A stretch of 18,323 bases of DNA, taken from assembly GCA_947167635.1 (NCBI GenBank), contig CAMVIT010000050.1, positions 1-18,323 on the forward strand, given 5' to 3'. The first letter of the stretch is position 1, and each line of letters opens with the position of its first letter. This document shows, piece after piece, positions 1 through 11,000 of the stretch. Under the pieces are notes generated by a model. It had not been told where the DNA came from and ran no database searches. It saw only the letters and a program-made list of their open reading frames with translations. The translations under genes were made by a program, and so were the position numbers. The DNA comes from F23-D06 sp947167635. Its GTDB lineage: Bacteria; Bacteroidota; Bacteroidia; Bacteroidales; WCHB1-69.

Positions 1-295
1 TTGCCCCTGTCGGGACCATTGTGTTGCCCCTAATCGGGGCACGGTTTCGCCCCTGACCGGGGCGATAGGGGATAGCGTTGGCGATGGTCCTACCGAGCTT
101 ATGTCCCTGTCGGGACATATTGTTGGCCGTAACGAACGGCGGGGAACAGGACGGCCGCGAATGGCCCCGGTAGGGGCCAAAGCTTGGTAGAAACGCATGC
201 TCACGGGTGTGTCCAGGCCCCGGCAGGGGCCGAAGCTCGGTAGAGAAAACGAGAACGTCTTCCGCAGGGCCTCGGCAGGGGCTGAAGCTCGGTGG
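1..295. repeat. Cluster of REP-like palindromes with conserved tail
   Basis: At least seven short palindromes lie in 295 bases. Clear stems are at 26-40 (GCCCC/GGGGC), 48-64 (CGCCCC/GGGGCG), 100-119 (TATGTCCC/GGGACATA), 163-178 and 216-231 (both GGCCCC/GGGGCC) and 268-283 (with wobble pairs); 5-14 is a weaker copy at the window edge. The three rightmost units recur every 52-53 bases, each followed by a tail close to AAGCTCGGTAG (180-190, 233-243, 285-295). The unit at 100-119 is in the opposite orientation, its tail reading as CTACCGAGCTT at 90-100. The loop core is close to CCGRCAGGG on the tail-reading strand. Stem sequence differs between copies while pairing is kept. No convincing gene lies here. 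This resembles REP/BIME-type intergenic repeats, but I do not recognise a named family. Confidence 0.75.
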
Positions 296-303
296 ACCGA
301 CCC

Positions 304-522
304 GAGACAAAAAAAATCAGCAAATGGCAGGAGACCATCAACAGGAAGAACTCGAAGCTGCGCGTGAGGGTGGAACATGTGTTTGGGTACATGGAAGAGT
401 GCCTTCACGGAATGTCCAGCTGTGTGGTCGGCTTTGCGCGGAACGCGGCCTACAACACCCTGACAAACCTGGTCTACAACCTGTGCCGGTACGAGCAAGT
501 CATGCGACTCGGAATGAATTAA
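304..522 (+). pseudogene. IS5-family transposase, C-terminal remnant
   Basis: About 70 residues ending at the TAA at 520-522 match the C-terminal end of IS5-type DDE transposases: RVEHVFGYME, then a GFARN..YNTLTNLVYNLCRYEQ stretch. The R-x3-E of the family signature is present; the position where many members have Lys six residues later is Glu. The frame has a stop at 283-285, and its first start-like codon is a GTG at 292 inside the tail of a palindromic repeat, so the N-terminal part with the first two catalytic Asp residues is missing. Full-length members are several times longer. I saw no terminal inverted repeat after the stop. It is a dead remnant that probably marks an old insertion into, or a rearrangement beside, the palindrome cluster. 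Confidence 0.7.
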
Positions 523-612
523 ACATAATAACTAATTGATAATCAGAAATATATTACCCCACCTAAAAAGAAGAAAAAATCAAAAAACAGACCGAACTAA
601 AAGAATATTATG

Positions 613-620
613 TAGATTTG
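613..620 (+). promoter_or_regulatory. Candidate -7 promoter element for the giant gene
   Basis: TAGATTTG followed by CAGC matches the Bacteroidota -7 consensus TAnnTTTG and resembles the other -7 elements in this window. No clear -33 TTTG was found about 20 bases upstream. It would give a 5' leader of roughly 100 bases before the ATG at 730. The rest of 523-729 is AT-rich and holds no gene that I can support. Confidence 0.45.
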
Positions 621-649
621 CAGCGTCATATTTTCAGATTTTGTTCAAC

Positions 650-701
650 GGACCTCGCATGGTCTGGAGGTGCGGCGCGAAAATGGTAAAAATGGAGGTC
701 C
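650..701 (+). other. Inverted repeat in the giant gene's leader
   Basis: GGACCTC at 650-656 and GAGGTCC at 695-701 form a perfect 7-base inverted repeat with a 38-base loop, between the candidate promoter and the start codon. It could be a leader hairpin, but 7 bp over such a loop is weak evidence. Confidence 0.25.
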
Positions 702-729
702 CCTTAAGAATAACCAATACAATAAGATA

Positions 730-3700
730 ATGAAGAAACTCGTCTCATTATTCGCAATTCTGGCGACCGTGGTGTCTGGAGTGACCGCGCAAACCCTCAC
801 CGTGGCTGGTGGCAACACGGCTACCGACAGATACATTCCCGTATATGGCTACTATATGGATGTGCCGCAGAAATCACACGTGCTGTATCCCGCCAATTTG
901 CTGACCGACATGGTGGGCTCGCACATTACTGGGCTGACCTACTACTTTTCCTCATTGCCTTCCGGCGCATGGGGAGGAACACAGATGGTCCGAATGGGCA
1001 TCACCACCTCATCCAACCTGCAAAACGGCTATGACAACGCATCGGTCACGACGGTTTGGACCGGCACATTGTCGAGTTGCATTTCAGGGTCAACCATGGT
1101 GATCACGCTGGATGAGCCGTTTCCATATACTGGTGGAAACTTGCTGATTGAATTCGAGAACCCCACAGCAGCGACGTGGAAAGACTCCTATTTCTACGGG
1201 GCAAACCAGACCGCCCAACTCTCCTACATGACCTATACTACATCTGTTTCGACATATACACACGGGGCAGCATTCCTGCCTCAAACCACTTTTGCCTACG
1301 AAAGCGGCTGTTTCGCGCCCATCCACACATACGCGAATAACATAAGCGTAGATACTGTGCTGTTGACATGGAATACCAATCCCATCCTGCCTGCCTCGTC
1401 CTATACGGTGGCTTACATGAAAGTTCCCGACACCGTTTTCACAGAGGTGGCGGTCACGGATACTTTCCTGACTCTGACTGGACTTCAGATTTCTACCGAT
1501 TACGAATGGAAAGTGCGCTCCCACTGCGACACTGCCGGAATGAGCGATTGGAGTACGGTCAATACGTTCACGACGCTGCAACACCCTGCAATTCTGCCAT
1601 ATCAGTGCGGTTTTGAAGATAACGCCGAGAACTTGGAATGGGGTTTTGCTCAAAACTCCACCAACCAGTGGCATATTGGAGAGGCGGTGGCACGAAACGG
1701 CGAAACATCCCTTTACATCTCCAATAACGGCGGTGAAAACAATGCCTATACAAATACCCAATCGTCTGTGGCTTGGGCATACCGCGACATCCAACTTCCT
1801 GCTGGACAGGCACAATACCAAATCTCCTTCGATTTCAAAGGTATGGGACAAAACGGCCAGGACTATGTCAAGGTGTTCTTGGGAACACAAACCACCCCTT
1901 CAAGTTCCGCAGCACCAGCAGGGGCAACACAGTTGGGCGATGCCCTAAGAATGGTTTACGCATGGCAGCACTTTAGTTTTACGGTGGACGCCTCCTTCGC
2001 AGGAAACCAGCGGCTCTATTTCCTGTGGGTGAACAACGGTGCTGACGGGACAAATCCGCCCGCTGCCATCGACAACATCCGCGTGGAGGCTTCGGATTGT
2101 GCCGTTCCCGCTGAGATGACCCTCCTTTCAGTGACCGACTCCTCAGCCACTGTGTCATGGAACGCTGTACCGGATGCAACCGCAGGTTATGATGTGGCAT
2201 ACCATTTAGATTCTGACGCTAACTATTTGACAGTGACTACTATGGACACATTCTGTGTGTTGCCGGCGTTGCAATCGGCCAGCGACTACCTATGGATGGT
2301 GAGGGCACGGTGTTCGGCCACGAGCCAAAGTGCCTGGTGTTCGGAATCCTATTTCCACACCCCCATCGCCATCGCTCAAGTCCCCTATTTCTGCGGATTT
2401 GAGGACGCTGTCGAGAACAACAACTGGCAGTATGTCAATGGTACCAATTCAGACAGATGGTGTATCGGGACCGCAGCTTTTACAGAGGGAGAGACGGGAC
2501 TCTATATCTCCAACGACAATGGCGAACACAACAAATACACTATGCTCAATTCCTTTACAGCGTGGGCCTACCGCGATATCTATATCGATTCCACCGCCAC
2601 CGACGTGTTACTCTCTTTTGACTATCGTAACGCGCTCGTCCCAGCAAACTCTGCCAAAGTGTTTATGGGTCCACCTGCCACGCCTTCTGGAAACAGCGTT
2701 CCACAAAACGCCGTGCAGCTTGGCAACTCGTTGTCAACCAGCATTAATGAATGGAAACGTGCCAATTTCCTTTTAGATTCCACACAACGAGGACTGCAAC
2801 GGCTCTATTTCCTATTCTACTATAGTGCCAATTCCTACTATTCTGACAACCAACCCCTTGCAATTGACAATCTATCCGTTGAGGCTTCCCACTGTATCTT
2901 CCCCTTTGAGAGGTCTGTGGCATCGGTGGACAGTACCACGGCTTTACTTATATGGTCGCTTCCGCAAATTGGACAACCGAGTAGCTATACTGTAGCATAC
3001 AAACAGCAGGACGAGACGGATTTCACCACAGTTACGGTCACTGACACGTTTGTGTTGCTCACCGGATTGGAATACTCCACCCCATACGTATGGAAAATAC
3101 GCAGCAATTGCAGTCCTACGGAGATAGGCGAATGGAGTCCCGAAAAGAATTTCTTATCGGCTCAGATTATCGTTCCGCTACCTTACTGCTGTGATTTCGA
3201 AGATTCCCTTGAAAACAGCCAATGGCAATTCATCACCCAAGACACAAACACGCAATGGTATATAGGACAAGCTGTGAATAACGGCGGCACCTCGGCACTG
3301 TATGTTTCAGGAGCAGACGGAACAACTACTTCCTGCTCTCATCCCGACTACGCAGGCGTTAATGCATTAGTCTATCGTGACATCTATTTCCCTGAAGCCA
3401 CCGAATATCTGATTTCATTTGATGTTAAGGAAAGTCGTTGTGAAAACACAGGTTTGAGATTTATTGTCGGTCAGCCCACTCTCAATGAATCGATTGATTA
3501 TAATAGCGGCATTCCGACCGGATCCAGTTTCACTTATAATTTCAGAAACCACTATTATGATGTGCCTGACACCACTTGGCAACATCACGATCTTATTATG
3601 AATTCCTCATACGTGGGTGTGCAACGACTCTATTTCAGTTGGTATCATAATGGCATTTATCCATGCTCTCCCACTGCGGCAGTGGATAACTTCTGCGTGT

Positions 3701-5058
3701 CATCGAACAACTGTGGTCGTCCAAGCGCATTAAATCAGCTTACGGTAACGGACACCTTGGCCGAACTCAGCTGGCGTCCTTTCAACAATCAAGCGGCTGA
3801 ATCTTATACTGTTGCCTATCGGGAAGAGACGGATACCATTTTCACAGAGGTTTTGGTTGCAGATACAACCTGCATTATCGGCGGGTTGCAACCTCTCACC
3901 GGATATGTTTGGAAAGTCCGCGCCAACTGCGGTGTTTCCGAATATAGTTTTTGGAGCAATGAAGCAGGTTTTTATACCGAGCAACTGCACGTGGAGCTTC
4001 CCTATTTTTGCGATTTTGAGGATACGGTGGAAAATGTAAACTGGCAGTTGGATTACAACTCTGGCACAGACTACAACCAAGCATGGATTGGCGATGCGGT
4101 CGCTTGCGGCGAAGGCCACTCTCTGTATATTACAATCGACAATGGTGTCACAAATAGTTATGCCTCCCGTATGCATGCCCCTGAAGCATCCCGCAACATC
4201 TACTTCAATCCTGATTACCCGAAGTATCAGATTTCCTTTGATTGCAAGGGCGGCGGTAGTATGCAGGGATTCATGCAGGTGGTTTTGGACGGAACGCCAA
4301 TTAGCGGTTATTTGAGCGAGGCAGACTTTTGGACTCGCCACAGTATCGTGCTGGATTCATCATACGCAGGTTTACACCAGTTAACGCTGAAGTTCGTCTA
4401 CAACACCACTTGGAATCCAGCCGGTGCTTTTGACAATATTTCTATCAAGGGTGTTTTCCATGAAACGCCTGTCGGACTGTCCACTTCAGACATCACCGCT
4501 CATACGGCACATTTGTCATGGACCTCCGACTCTTCCGAAACTTCACTTTCCTATCGTTTGGCATGGCGTGCACAGTCAGATACAACATACACGGAAATCC
4601 TGTTATCTGCTTCAGATTCGGCATACCTTCTCTCCAACTTGGAAGCCTCCTCCTGGTACGTTTGGAAAGTAAAGGCTTTGTATGCCGGCGGTGAATGGAG
4701 TGAATGGAGCGGCGAAAAAGCTTTCCAGACCTTGGCTCGACTCCCATATTTCTGTGATTTTGAAGATAATACGGAGAGTAAAAACTGGACTATCCGCAAT
4801 GGCGACTATTATTTCACCACTGGAGGTTCTTCCGGGTATTACTCGGCGTCTCAAAACAAGTGGTTTATAGGAACCCCTTCCGATGTTGCTGACAATCAGC
4901 TGTTGTTCATTTCGACCGATGATGGAATCACCAATAGTTACTCACTAAACAGGCAGTCATTCGTCTGGGCTTTCCGAGACATTTATTTGGAACCCGGTTA
5001 TTCCCAATATCAGCTTTCGTTGGATTTCAAGGGTGTTGGCGAGGCAGGACAAGATTAG
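730..5058 (+). CDS. Giant T9SS surface protein, 5' part (before frameshift)
   Basis: This is the N-terminal 1,442 residues of a modular surface protein that continues in another frame after 5058. I chose the ATG at 730 over an in-frame upstream start at 670 because it gives a clean signal peptide (MKKLVSLFAILATVVSGVTA, cleavage probably near TAQ). Residues about 22-193 form a beta-rich domain I cannot name. From the Cys at residue 194, fibronectin-III domains (ending in W.VR..C....WS) alternate with jelly-roll domains of the choice-of-anchor-J/MAM-like kind (LPY.C.FED..EN..W, then Q.YIG, WAYRDIYF, SFDF.G, QRLYFLW, NPPAAIDNI). Five modules begin here; the fifth jelly-roll is cut at FKGVGEAGQD by TAG at 5056-5058. 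A product ending here would lack the sorting tail and probably could not be exported by T9SS. A role as an adhesin or surface-layer protein is inference. Confidence 0.85.
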   Translation: MKKLVSLFAILATVVSGVTAQTLTVAGGNTATDRYIPVYGYYMDVPQKSHVLYPANLLTDMVGSHITGLTYYFSSLPSGAWGGTQMVRMGITTSSNLQNGYDNASVTTVWTGTLSSCISGSTMVITLDEPFPYTGGNLLIEFENPTAATWKDSYFYGANQTAQLSYMTYTTSVSTYTHGAAFLPQTTFAYESGCFAPIHTYANNISVDTVLLTWNTNPILPASSYTVAYMKVPDTVFTEVAVTDTFLTLTGLQISTDYEWKVRSHCDTAGMSDWSTVNTFTTLQHPAILPYQCGFEDNAENLEWGFAQNSTNQWHIGEAVARNGETSLYISNNGGENNAYTNTQSSVAWAYRDIQLPAGQAQYQISFDFKGMGQNGQDYVKVFLGTQTTPSSSAAPAGATQLGDALRMVYAWQHFSFTVDASFAGNQRLYFLWVNNGADGTNPPAAIDNIRVEASDCAVPAEMTLLSVTDSSATVSWNAVPDATAGYDVAYHLDSDANYLTVTTMDTFCVLPALQSASDYLWMVRARCSATSQSAWCSESYFHTPIAIAQVPYFCGFEDAVENNNWQYVNGTNSDRWCIGTAAFTEGETGLYISNDNGEHNKYTMLNSFTAWAYRDIYIDSTATDVLLSFDYRNALVPANSAKVFMGPPATPSGNSVPQNAVQLGNSLSTSINEWKRANFLLDSTQRGLQRLYFLFYYSANSYYSDNQPLAIDNLSVEASHCIFPFERSVASVDSTTALLIWSLPQIGQPSSYTVAYKQQDETDFTTVTVTDTFVLLTGLEYSTPYVWKIRSNCSPTEIGEWSPEKNFLSAQIIVPLPYCCDFEDSLENSQWQFITQDTNTQWYIGQAVNNGGTSALYVSGADGTTTSCSHPDYAGVNALVYRDIYFPEATEYLISFDVKESRCENTGLRFIVGQPTLNESIDYNSGIPTGSSFTYNFRNHYYDVPDTTWQHHDLIMNSSYVGVQRLYFSWYHNGIYPCSPTAAVDNFCVSSNNCGRPSALNQLTVTDTLAELSWRPFNNQAAESYTVAYREETDTIFTEVLVADTTCIIGGLQPLTGYVWKVRANCGVSEYSFWSNEAGFYTEQLHVELPYFCDFEDTVENVNWQLDYNSGTDYNQAWIGDAVACGEGHSLYITIDNGVTNSYASRMHAPEASRNIYFNPDYPKYQISFDCKGGGSMQGFMQVVLDGTPISGYLSEADFWTRHSIVLDSSYAGLHQLTLKFVYNTTWNPAGAFDNISIKGVFHETPVGLSTSDITAHTAHLSWTSDSSETSLSYRLAWRAQSDTTYTEILLSASDSAYLLSNLEASSWYVWKVKALYAGGEWSEWSGEKAFQTLARLPYFCDFEDNTESKNWTIRNGDYYFTTGGSSGYYSASQNKWFIGTPSDVADNQLLFISTDDGITNSYSLNRQSFVWAFRDIYLEPGYSQYQLSLDFKGVGEAGQD

Positions 5059-8000
5059 TAAGAATCTATTTAGACACCCCTGAGGAACCGTCTCATGACC
5101 GAAACACAGCCGTTACGCTCACCCAAATCGGGGAGGATTTGAACCTGACCGACCAATGGATGCATAAAAGTTTCGCCGTGGATTCCACCCATGCGGGTGC
5201 GCAACGGCTCTACATCTTGTGGAACAACAACTATGATTCCGGCACCAATCCGCCTGCTGCTATCGACAATATCTCCATTAATGTGGTAAATTGCGGAGTG
5301 CCTGACAACATGGTCTCTTATCCGCAAGACACCTCAGCCACACTCTCATGGTCGAGTGGAAGCGCAGGCGTTACATCTTCTTATGTGTTGGCTTACAGGA
5401 TGTTGCACGATTCGGTTTATACGGTATTAACCACTCAAGACACGTTGCTTACGATACAAGGGCTTATTCCGAATACTGATTATATTTGGCATGTAAGGTC
5501 CCTCTGCAGCGCTTCGGACACCAGCGAATGGAGCAGCGACGCAATCTTCACCACCACGCAAACGCTGTCGCATTTGCCGTATTTGTGTTCATTCGACAAT
5601 TCTGCGGAGAACAGTCATTGGGCGATAGTGAACGGCAGTGATGAAAACCAGTGGGTGATCGGCAATGCCACCGGCTACGGCGACAACAACGCCCTTTACA
5701 TCTCCAACGACAGCGGCACGACCAATGCCTATACCATCACGGAAAATGCTTCCGTGTGGGCATACCGCGATGTCTTCTTCGATAACAGCTATACCGAGTA
5801 CCAGTTGTCTTTCGATTTCAAGGGCGTGGGACAAGGCAACAACGACTACATGAAGGTGTTTGTGGGAAGTCCCGCTGTCCCGTCTGGCACAACAACACCC
5901 GCCGGCGCAATGCAACTGGGCACTGCCATATCCTCTGTCAACGACTGGACACACTACGCGTTCACCCTCGACTCCACTTACTCCGGAGTGCAACGGATCT
6001 ATTTCCTGTGGGTTAATAACAACTCTATCGGGGTGCAACCGCCTGCCGCTGTGGATAACCTCACCGTGGTCGGTTCAGACTGTGCCATACCGTCTGAATT
6101 AGTGTTAACCGGCATGACCAACCACACGGTTGCTTTGGCATGGACCCCCACATCTGACAATCCGGTCTCCTATACCGTGAGCGTGCGACAAGCAAGAAGC
6201 ACCGCGACCTCCGAATACACGACCACGGACACTTTCTTGACCGTAAGCGGACTCACCCCGTCCGCCGCCTACTTCTGCAAAGTGCGCGCCAACTGCTCCG
6301 CCAACGACCATAGTGGATGGTCCAGCGACCTCAGCGTCCAGATGCCTGCGGCTTTGCCCTACATCTGTGACTTTGAAGATGCCAACGAGCGCAATGCCTG
6401 GCAGTTCGTGAATGGGACCTATAACAACCAATGGTATATTGGCAACGCGGTCAGCTTAAGCGGGGACTATTCCTTGTATATATCGAACAATGGAGGTGTA
6501 ACTTACGCATACTCTTACCCTTATAACAGTTCTTACGTGTGGGCATACAGAGACATTTATTTCGATCCATCCGATTCCGTATATATTTTGTCTTTCGACA
6601 TCCGAGGTGTGGGAGGTAGCAGTTTTCAATATTCAGCTTATGCAAACGTTTACATAGGCACACCTGCCATTCCCAATGGTTCTGCGGTGCCCGACGGCCT
6701 CACCGCGCTCGAAACCGGTCTTTGCGGAATGTCGGCATGGACGACCAAGACCTACACGATTGATTACTCCCACGCCGGTCTGCAGCGTCTCTATTTCTTC
6801 TGGCGTAACGCAGGCTACACTGTCGCTAATCCACCGGCCGCCATCGACAACATCGCCATTGATGGTACACCCTGTAACCATGTCCCGTCCAACCTGACAG
6901 CACAGGCCATGGACACGTTGGCCAATCTGTCGTGGACCTTGCCAGGAGGCAGTTCTGTTTATTACACTATAGCGTATAAGTCGCAGACAGATACCAATTT
7001 CTCCTATATCACCACCCAAGACGAACATATTACTTTGGGTAATCTCATCCCAACGACCATCTACATCTGGAAAGTCCGGGCGCACTGCACCACCACTGAC
7101 TTTAGCAATTGGTCATCGGAGTCCACCTTCCAAACCACCGTGACTGTCGCACATATCCCTTACCAAGGCGGTTTTGAAGACCCGTCAGAAAACGCTAACT
7201 GGATGATTGTAAACAGCACTTATACAAACCAATGGTTTATCGGGAATGCTGTCAACAATGGTGGAAACAATGCGCTTTACGTTTCCAATAATAATGGCGT
7301 TTCGAACACCTACACAATGAACACCGAATCTTACGTTTGGGCTTACCGAGACTTCTACTTTACTCCGAACTATCAGGATTATCTTATTTCGTTTGATATT
7401 CGCAGTTTCGGGGAATTGTACAGCAACATTCCGTATGATTACGTCAAAGTGTTTTTAGGTCCGCCCGCTATACCTGCATATAATAACATTCCGTCTGGTG
7501 CCACGCAGCTGGGTTCGGAGTATTTGAATGATTCCATCTGGCATACAGAAACATTTACGGTGAATTCCTCCAATGCGGGATATCAGCGTCTATATTTCCT
7601 GTGGAGAAACGACGGTTCTTACGGTACTAACCCGCCCGGTGCAATTGACAATATCTCCATTACGCCTGTCGGATGCGGCACACCCCGCTATCTGACAGTC
7701 AGCCAAATGTGGGAGGATTCCGCAGAACTCTCCTGGCCGGCAATTTACCAAGCCGATTCCTACACGGCGGCCTATCGCCGTGCATCCGACAGTACTTACA
7801 GTTACGTGATGACCACCGATAACCATATTTTGTTGACCAACTTGTTGCCCATGACCAACTATCTGGTAAAAGTCAGAACCGATTGTGACACTTCGCAAGG
7901 TGCATGGAGCGACGAGTTTCAATTCAGCACGACTGCTTTGCCCTATTTCTGCGGATTTGAAGAGGCGGGTGAGAATGCATGTTGGACACTGGATGGCGGC

Positions 8001-11000
8001 ATGAACAACCACAAATGGTACATCGGCCATGCGGTGCACTGCGACGGCGATTCAGCCCTGTACGTCTCCAATAACAACGGTGTTTCCAACACATTCTCCG
8101 ATAATGTGAATGCCCAAATCTGGGCTTACCGCGACATTTACTTCAATCCGCAATATTCCGAATATCTGATGGAATTCGACATCCGCTCTTACGGTTATCC
8201 CGGAGCGTCTGTGGACTATGTAAGAGTGTTCCTCGGACCGCCGGCAACGCCTTCCGGCAGTTACACCCCCGCCAACGCAGAAGTCATCGGCGACTTCTAT
8301 GGTATGACGAACTGGAACCATTTCCGCTTCGTAATCAACGGATCCCATGCCGGTATGCAACGTCTATACTTCCTGTGGAGACAGCAGGTTGCAGGAACAA
8401 ACAACCCACTTGCCGGTGCCGTGGATAACATCTCCATCGTCGGTTCGCCATGCAGCATCCCGACGGAACTGACCGTTTCCGACCTTGCCGATGTCACGGC
8501 AGTGGTCTCCTGGAGCCCCGGCGCGTGCGGCATCACCAACGACTACACGGTCGGCTACCGGATGAGCAGCGATACGGGATGGTACGAGCTTTCCACTACC
8601 GACACGTTCCTCTTGCTGCAGAATTTGCAGTCCTCCACACAATACACTTGGCGGGTGCGCAAAAGCTGTGTGCCGTCATTCGCCAGCCAGTGGAGCGATG
8701 TGAGCACTTTCTTCACGGAAGCCACCGAAGCGCAGCTGCCCTATTTCTGCGGCTTTGAAGAGAGTGACGAGAACCGCGACTGGCGTCTGTTGGGTGTGAG
8801 CACCAACCGCTGGTATATTGGGCAGGCCGCGCAACAGGCAGGCCAATACGCCCTCTATGTCTCCAACGACAACGGCGCTACCAACGCCTATGACGTTTAC
8901 GGCTCAATGACTAATTCCTGGGCTTATCGCGACATCTATTTTACCCCCGGTTACTCAGAATACCAGATAGCCTTTGATTTCCGAGGTCTTGGACAGAGCG
9001 GCGATGACCGTACCCGCATCTTCCTCGGTCCTCCCACCCAAGTGGAGCCTAACGGTACTTACTCTATCACTATCCCTTCCGAATTGGAAGAACTCGGCAA
9101 CGGTCTGAATACGGATGCCGTATGGACCAGCCATTCCTTTACGGTCGATTCCACTCATGCCGGGCACCAGCGCCTCTACTTCCTCTGGTGCAATGGTTTC
9201 TATGAAGGGACGAACCCGCCAGGCGCAGTTGATAACATTATGGTTTATGGCGGAACCTGCGCCGCACCTCACGACCTGACGGTGACCGCGACCTCCACGA
9301 CCAGCATCAGCTTCACCCCCGCCGACACCAGCGACCAGAATTGGGAGGCCGTCATTGTGGAAGAAGGGCAACCTATTGACACCACGCAGCTTATTGCGCT
9401 GACAAGTACCGCGTACACCTTCGACAATCTGCACAAAGACAGGCTCTACACCATCTATGTGCGCACCAACTGCGGGGACAGCCAGAGTGCATGGTGTTCC
9501 ACTTCCCAGAGAACGGATTGCGGCACCATTACCGATATTCCTTATTTGGAATCCTTTGACACCTACGGCACCGGTTCCAACCTGGACGGCTATTCCGCAT
9601 TCCCGAGATGCTGGAGCCGCCTCTACTCCTCCTATATCGTCGCACCTTATCCGTTTATTTTCCCCAATGGATATTACAGCTCACCGGGTTCGCTCTATTT
9701 CCAACCCAGCAACGGCCACAACGTCGCCATCACACCCGAATTTGACTCGTCTATCCCGCTGAATACCCTGCAGGCGTCGTTCAAGTTCAAAGCCAATACG
9801 ACAGCCCCCAACTCCATATTGGTGGTGGGTGTGATGACAGATCCTAACGATTTCGCCACGTTCACGCCTGTTGACACGGTCTTCCCGAACCCTTACGCGC
9901 TGACATCTTGGATTGACAGAACCGTCAGTTTGGCCTCCTATACCGGCAACGGTCACTACCTCGCTTTTATGCAGGAGAACTTCTCCAATCCGCTCACCCC
10001 GGTCAGCATGGACAATCTGACGGTGGAATACCTCTCCGCTTGTCCGCTGCCCACGAATGTGACCGCTGAACCCATCACCCACGACAGCGTGTTGGTGGAT
10101 TGGCAGCCCGGCGGGTCAGAGATCGCTTGGCGCGTGGTGGTCGTCCCCAACGGCAATACACCGGAGAGCGGTACACCTGTGCAGACGGGAACCCATCCGA
10201 TCGTTATCGGTGGCTTGGCCGACAACACGATGTACGATGTCTTCGTGCAGTCCGATTGCGGCAGTTCGAGCAGCTCGTGGTGTACTCCCACCACTTTCAT
10301 GACAACTTGCGCCCCCGTGGTGGATCTGCCCTACTCGGAGAATTTCGACGACTACACGTGGATGAGCTCCTATATTGTGAGACCCGACTGCTGGATCTTC
10401 CCCGTGACATACGCCGATTACCCCAGAATCGATTGGAACACTTACGGGTATTACGGTATGGAGAGCAAGGCGCTGCTCTTCAAATCCGACACGTCAGTGT
10501 CTGCCACAGCCGTCACCCAGCCGTTCGGGGTGGACATCCACTCGCTGCGGGCGCAGTTCCGGTTGTCCGCCGACCATGAATATATTGCCGGCTGTATGGA
10601 AGTGGGCGTGATGAGCGACCCGTACGACCTTTCTACCTTCGAATCCGTGCAGGTGTTCTCCATCGCCCAATATGACACATGGCAGGATGTCACGGTGGAT
10701 TTCCGCAATACAGCGATGACGGGCACCAACCGCCATATCGCCTTCCGACAAGTGGGATTACACTCCTCTAATATGGCTATGTGGCTTGACGATCTGATTG
10801 TCTATCAAGCAGACGATTGCGATGCACCCTCCGCTTTGACTGCCCATGACCTCACCTCCACCTCGGCTACGATCTCGTTCGAGCCCTCGCATAGTAGTTC
10901 TTCACAATGGGAATATGTGGCCTGCGCCCCGGGAGTTTCTCCCAACACCCAAACCCCGGTGGCCACCGCCAACACCTCGTTTGTCGTTGACAACCTGACT

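Noticed and set aside
1..295. CRISPR array at the left edge
   Set aside because: The repeats are palindromes with variable stems and changing orientation, spacing is irregular to the left, and there are no cas genes. Only three units share a 52-53 base period.
670..729. Upstream start for the giant gene
   Set aside because: The 20 extra residues are charged and precede a normal signal peptide that starts at 730.
1090..1890. Long minus-strand open frame opposite the giant gene (266 residues)
   Set aside because: It is a shadow of the strongly supported plus-strand repeats; similar antisense frames recur in other modules and have no recognisable domain or start context.
5053..5060. Programmed ribosomal frameshift
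   Set aside because: There is no slippery heptamer and I saw no convincing downstream stem-loop; the TAG is simply explained by one missing base.
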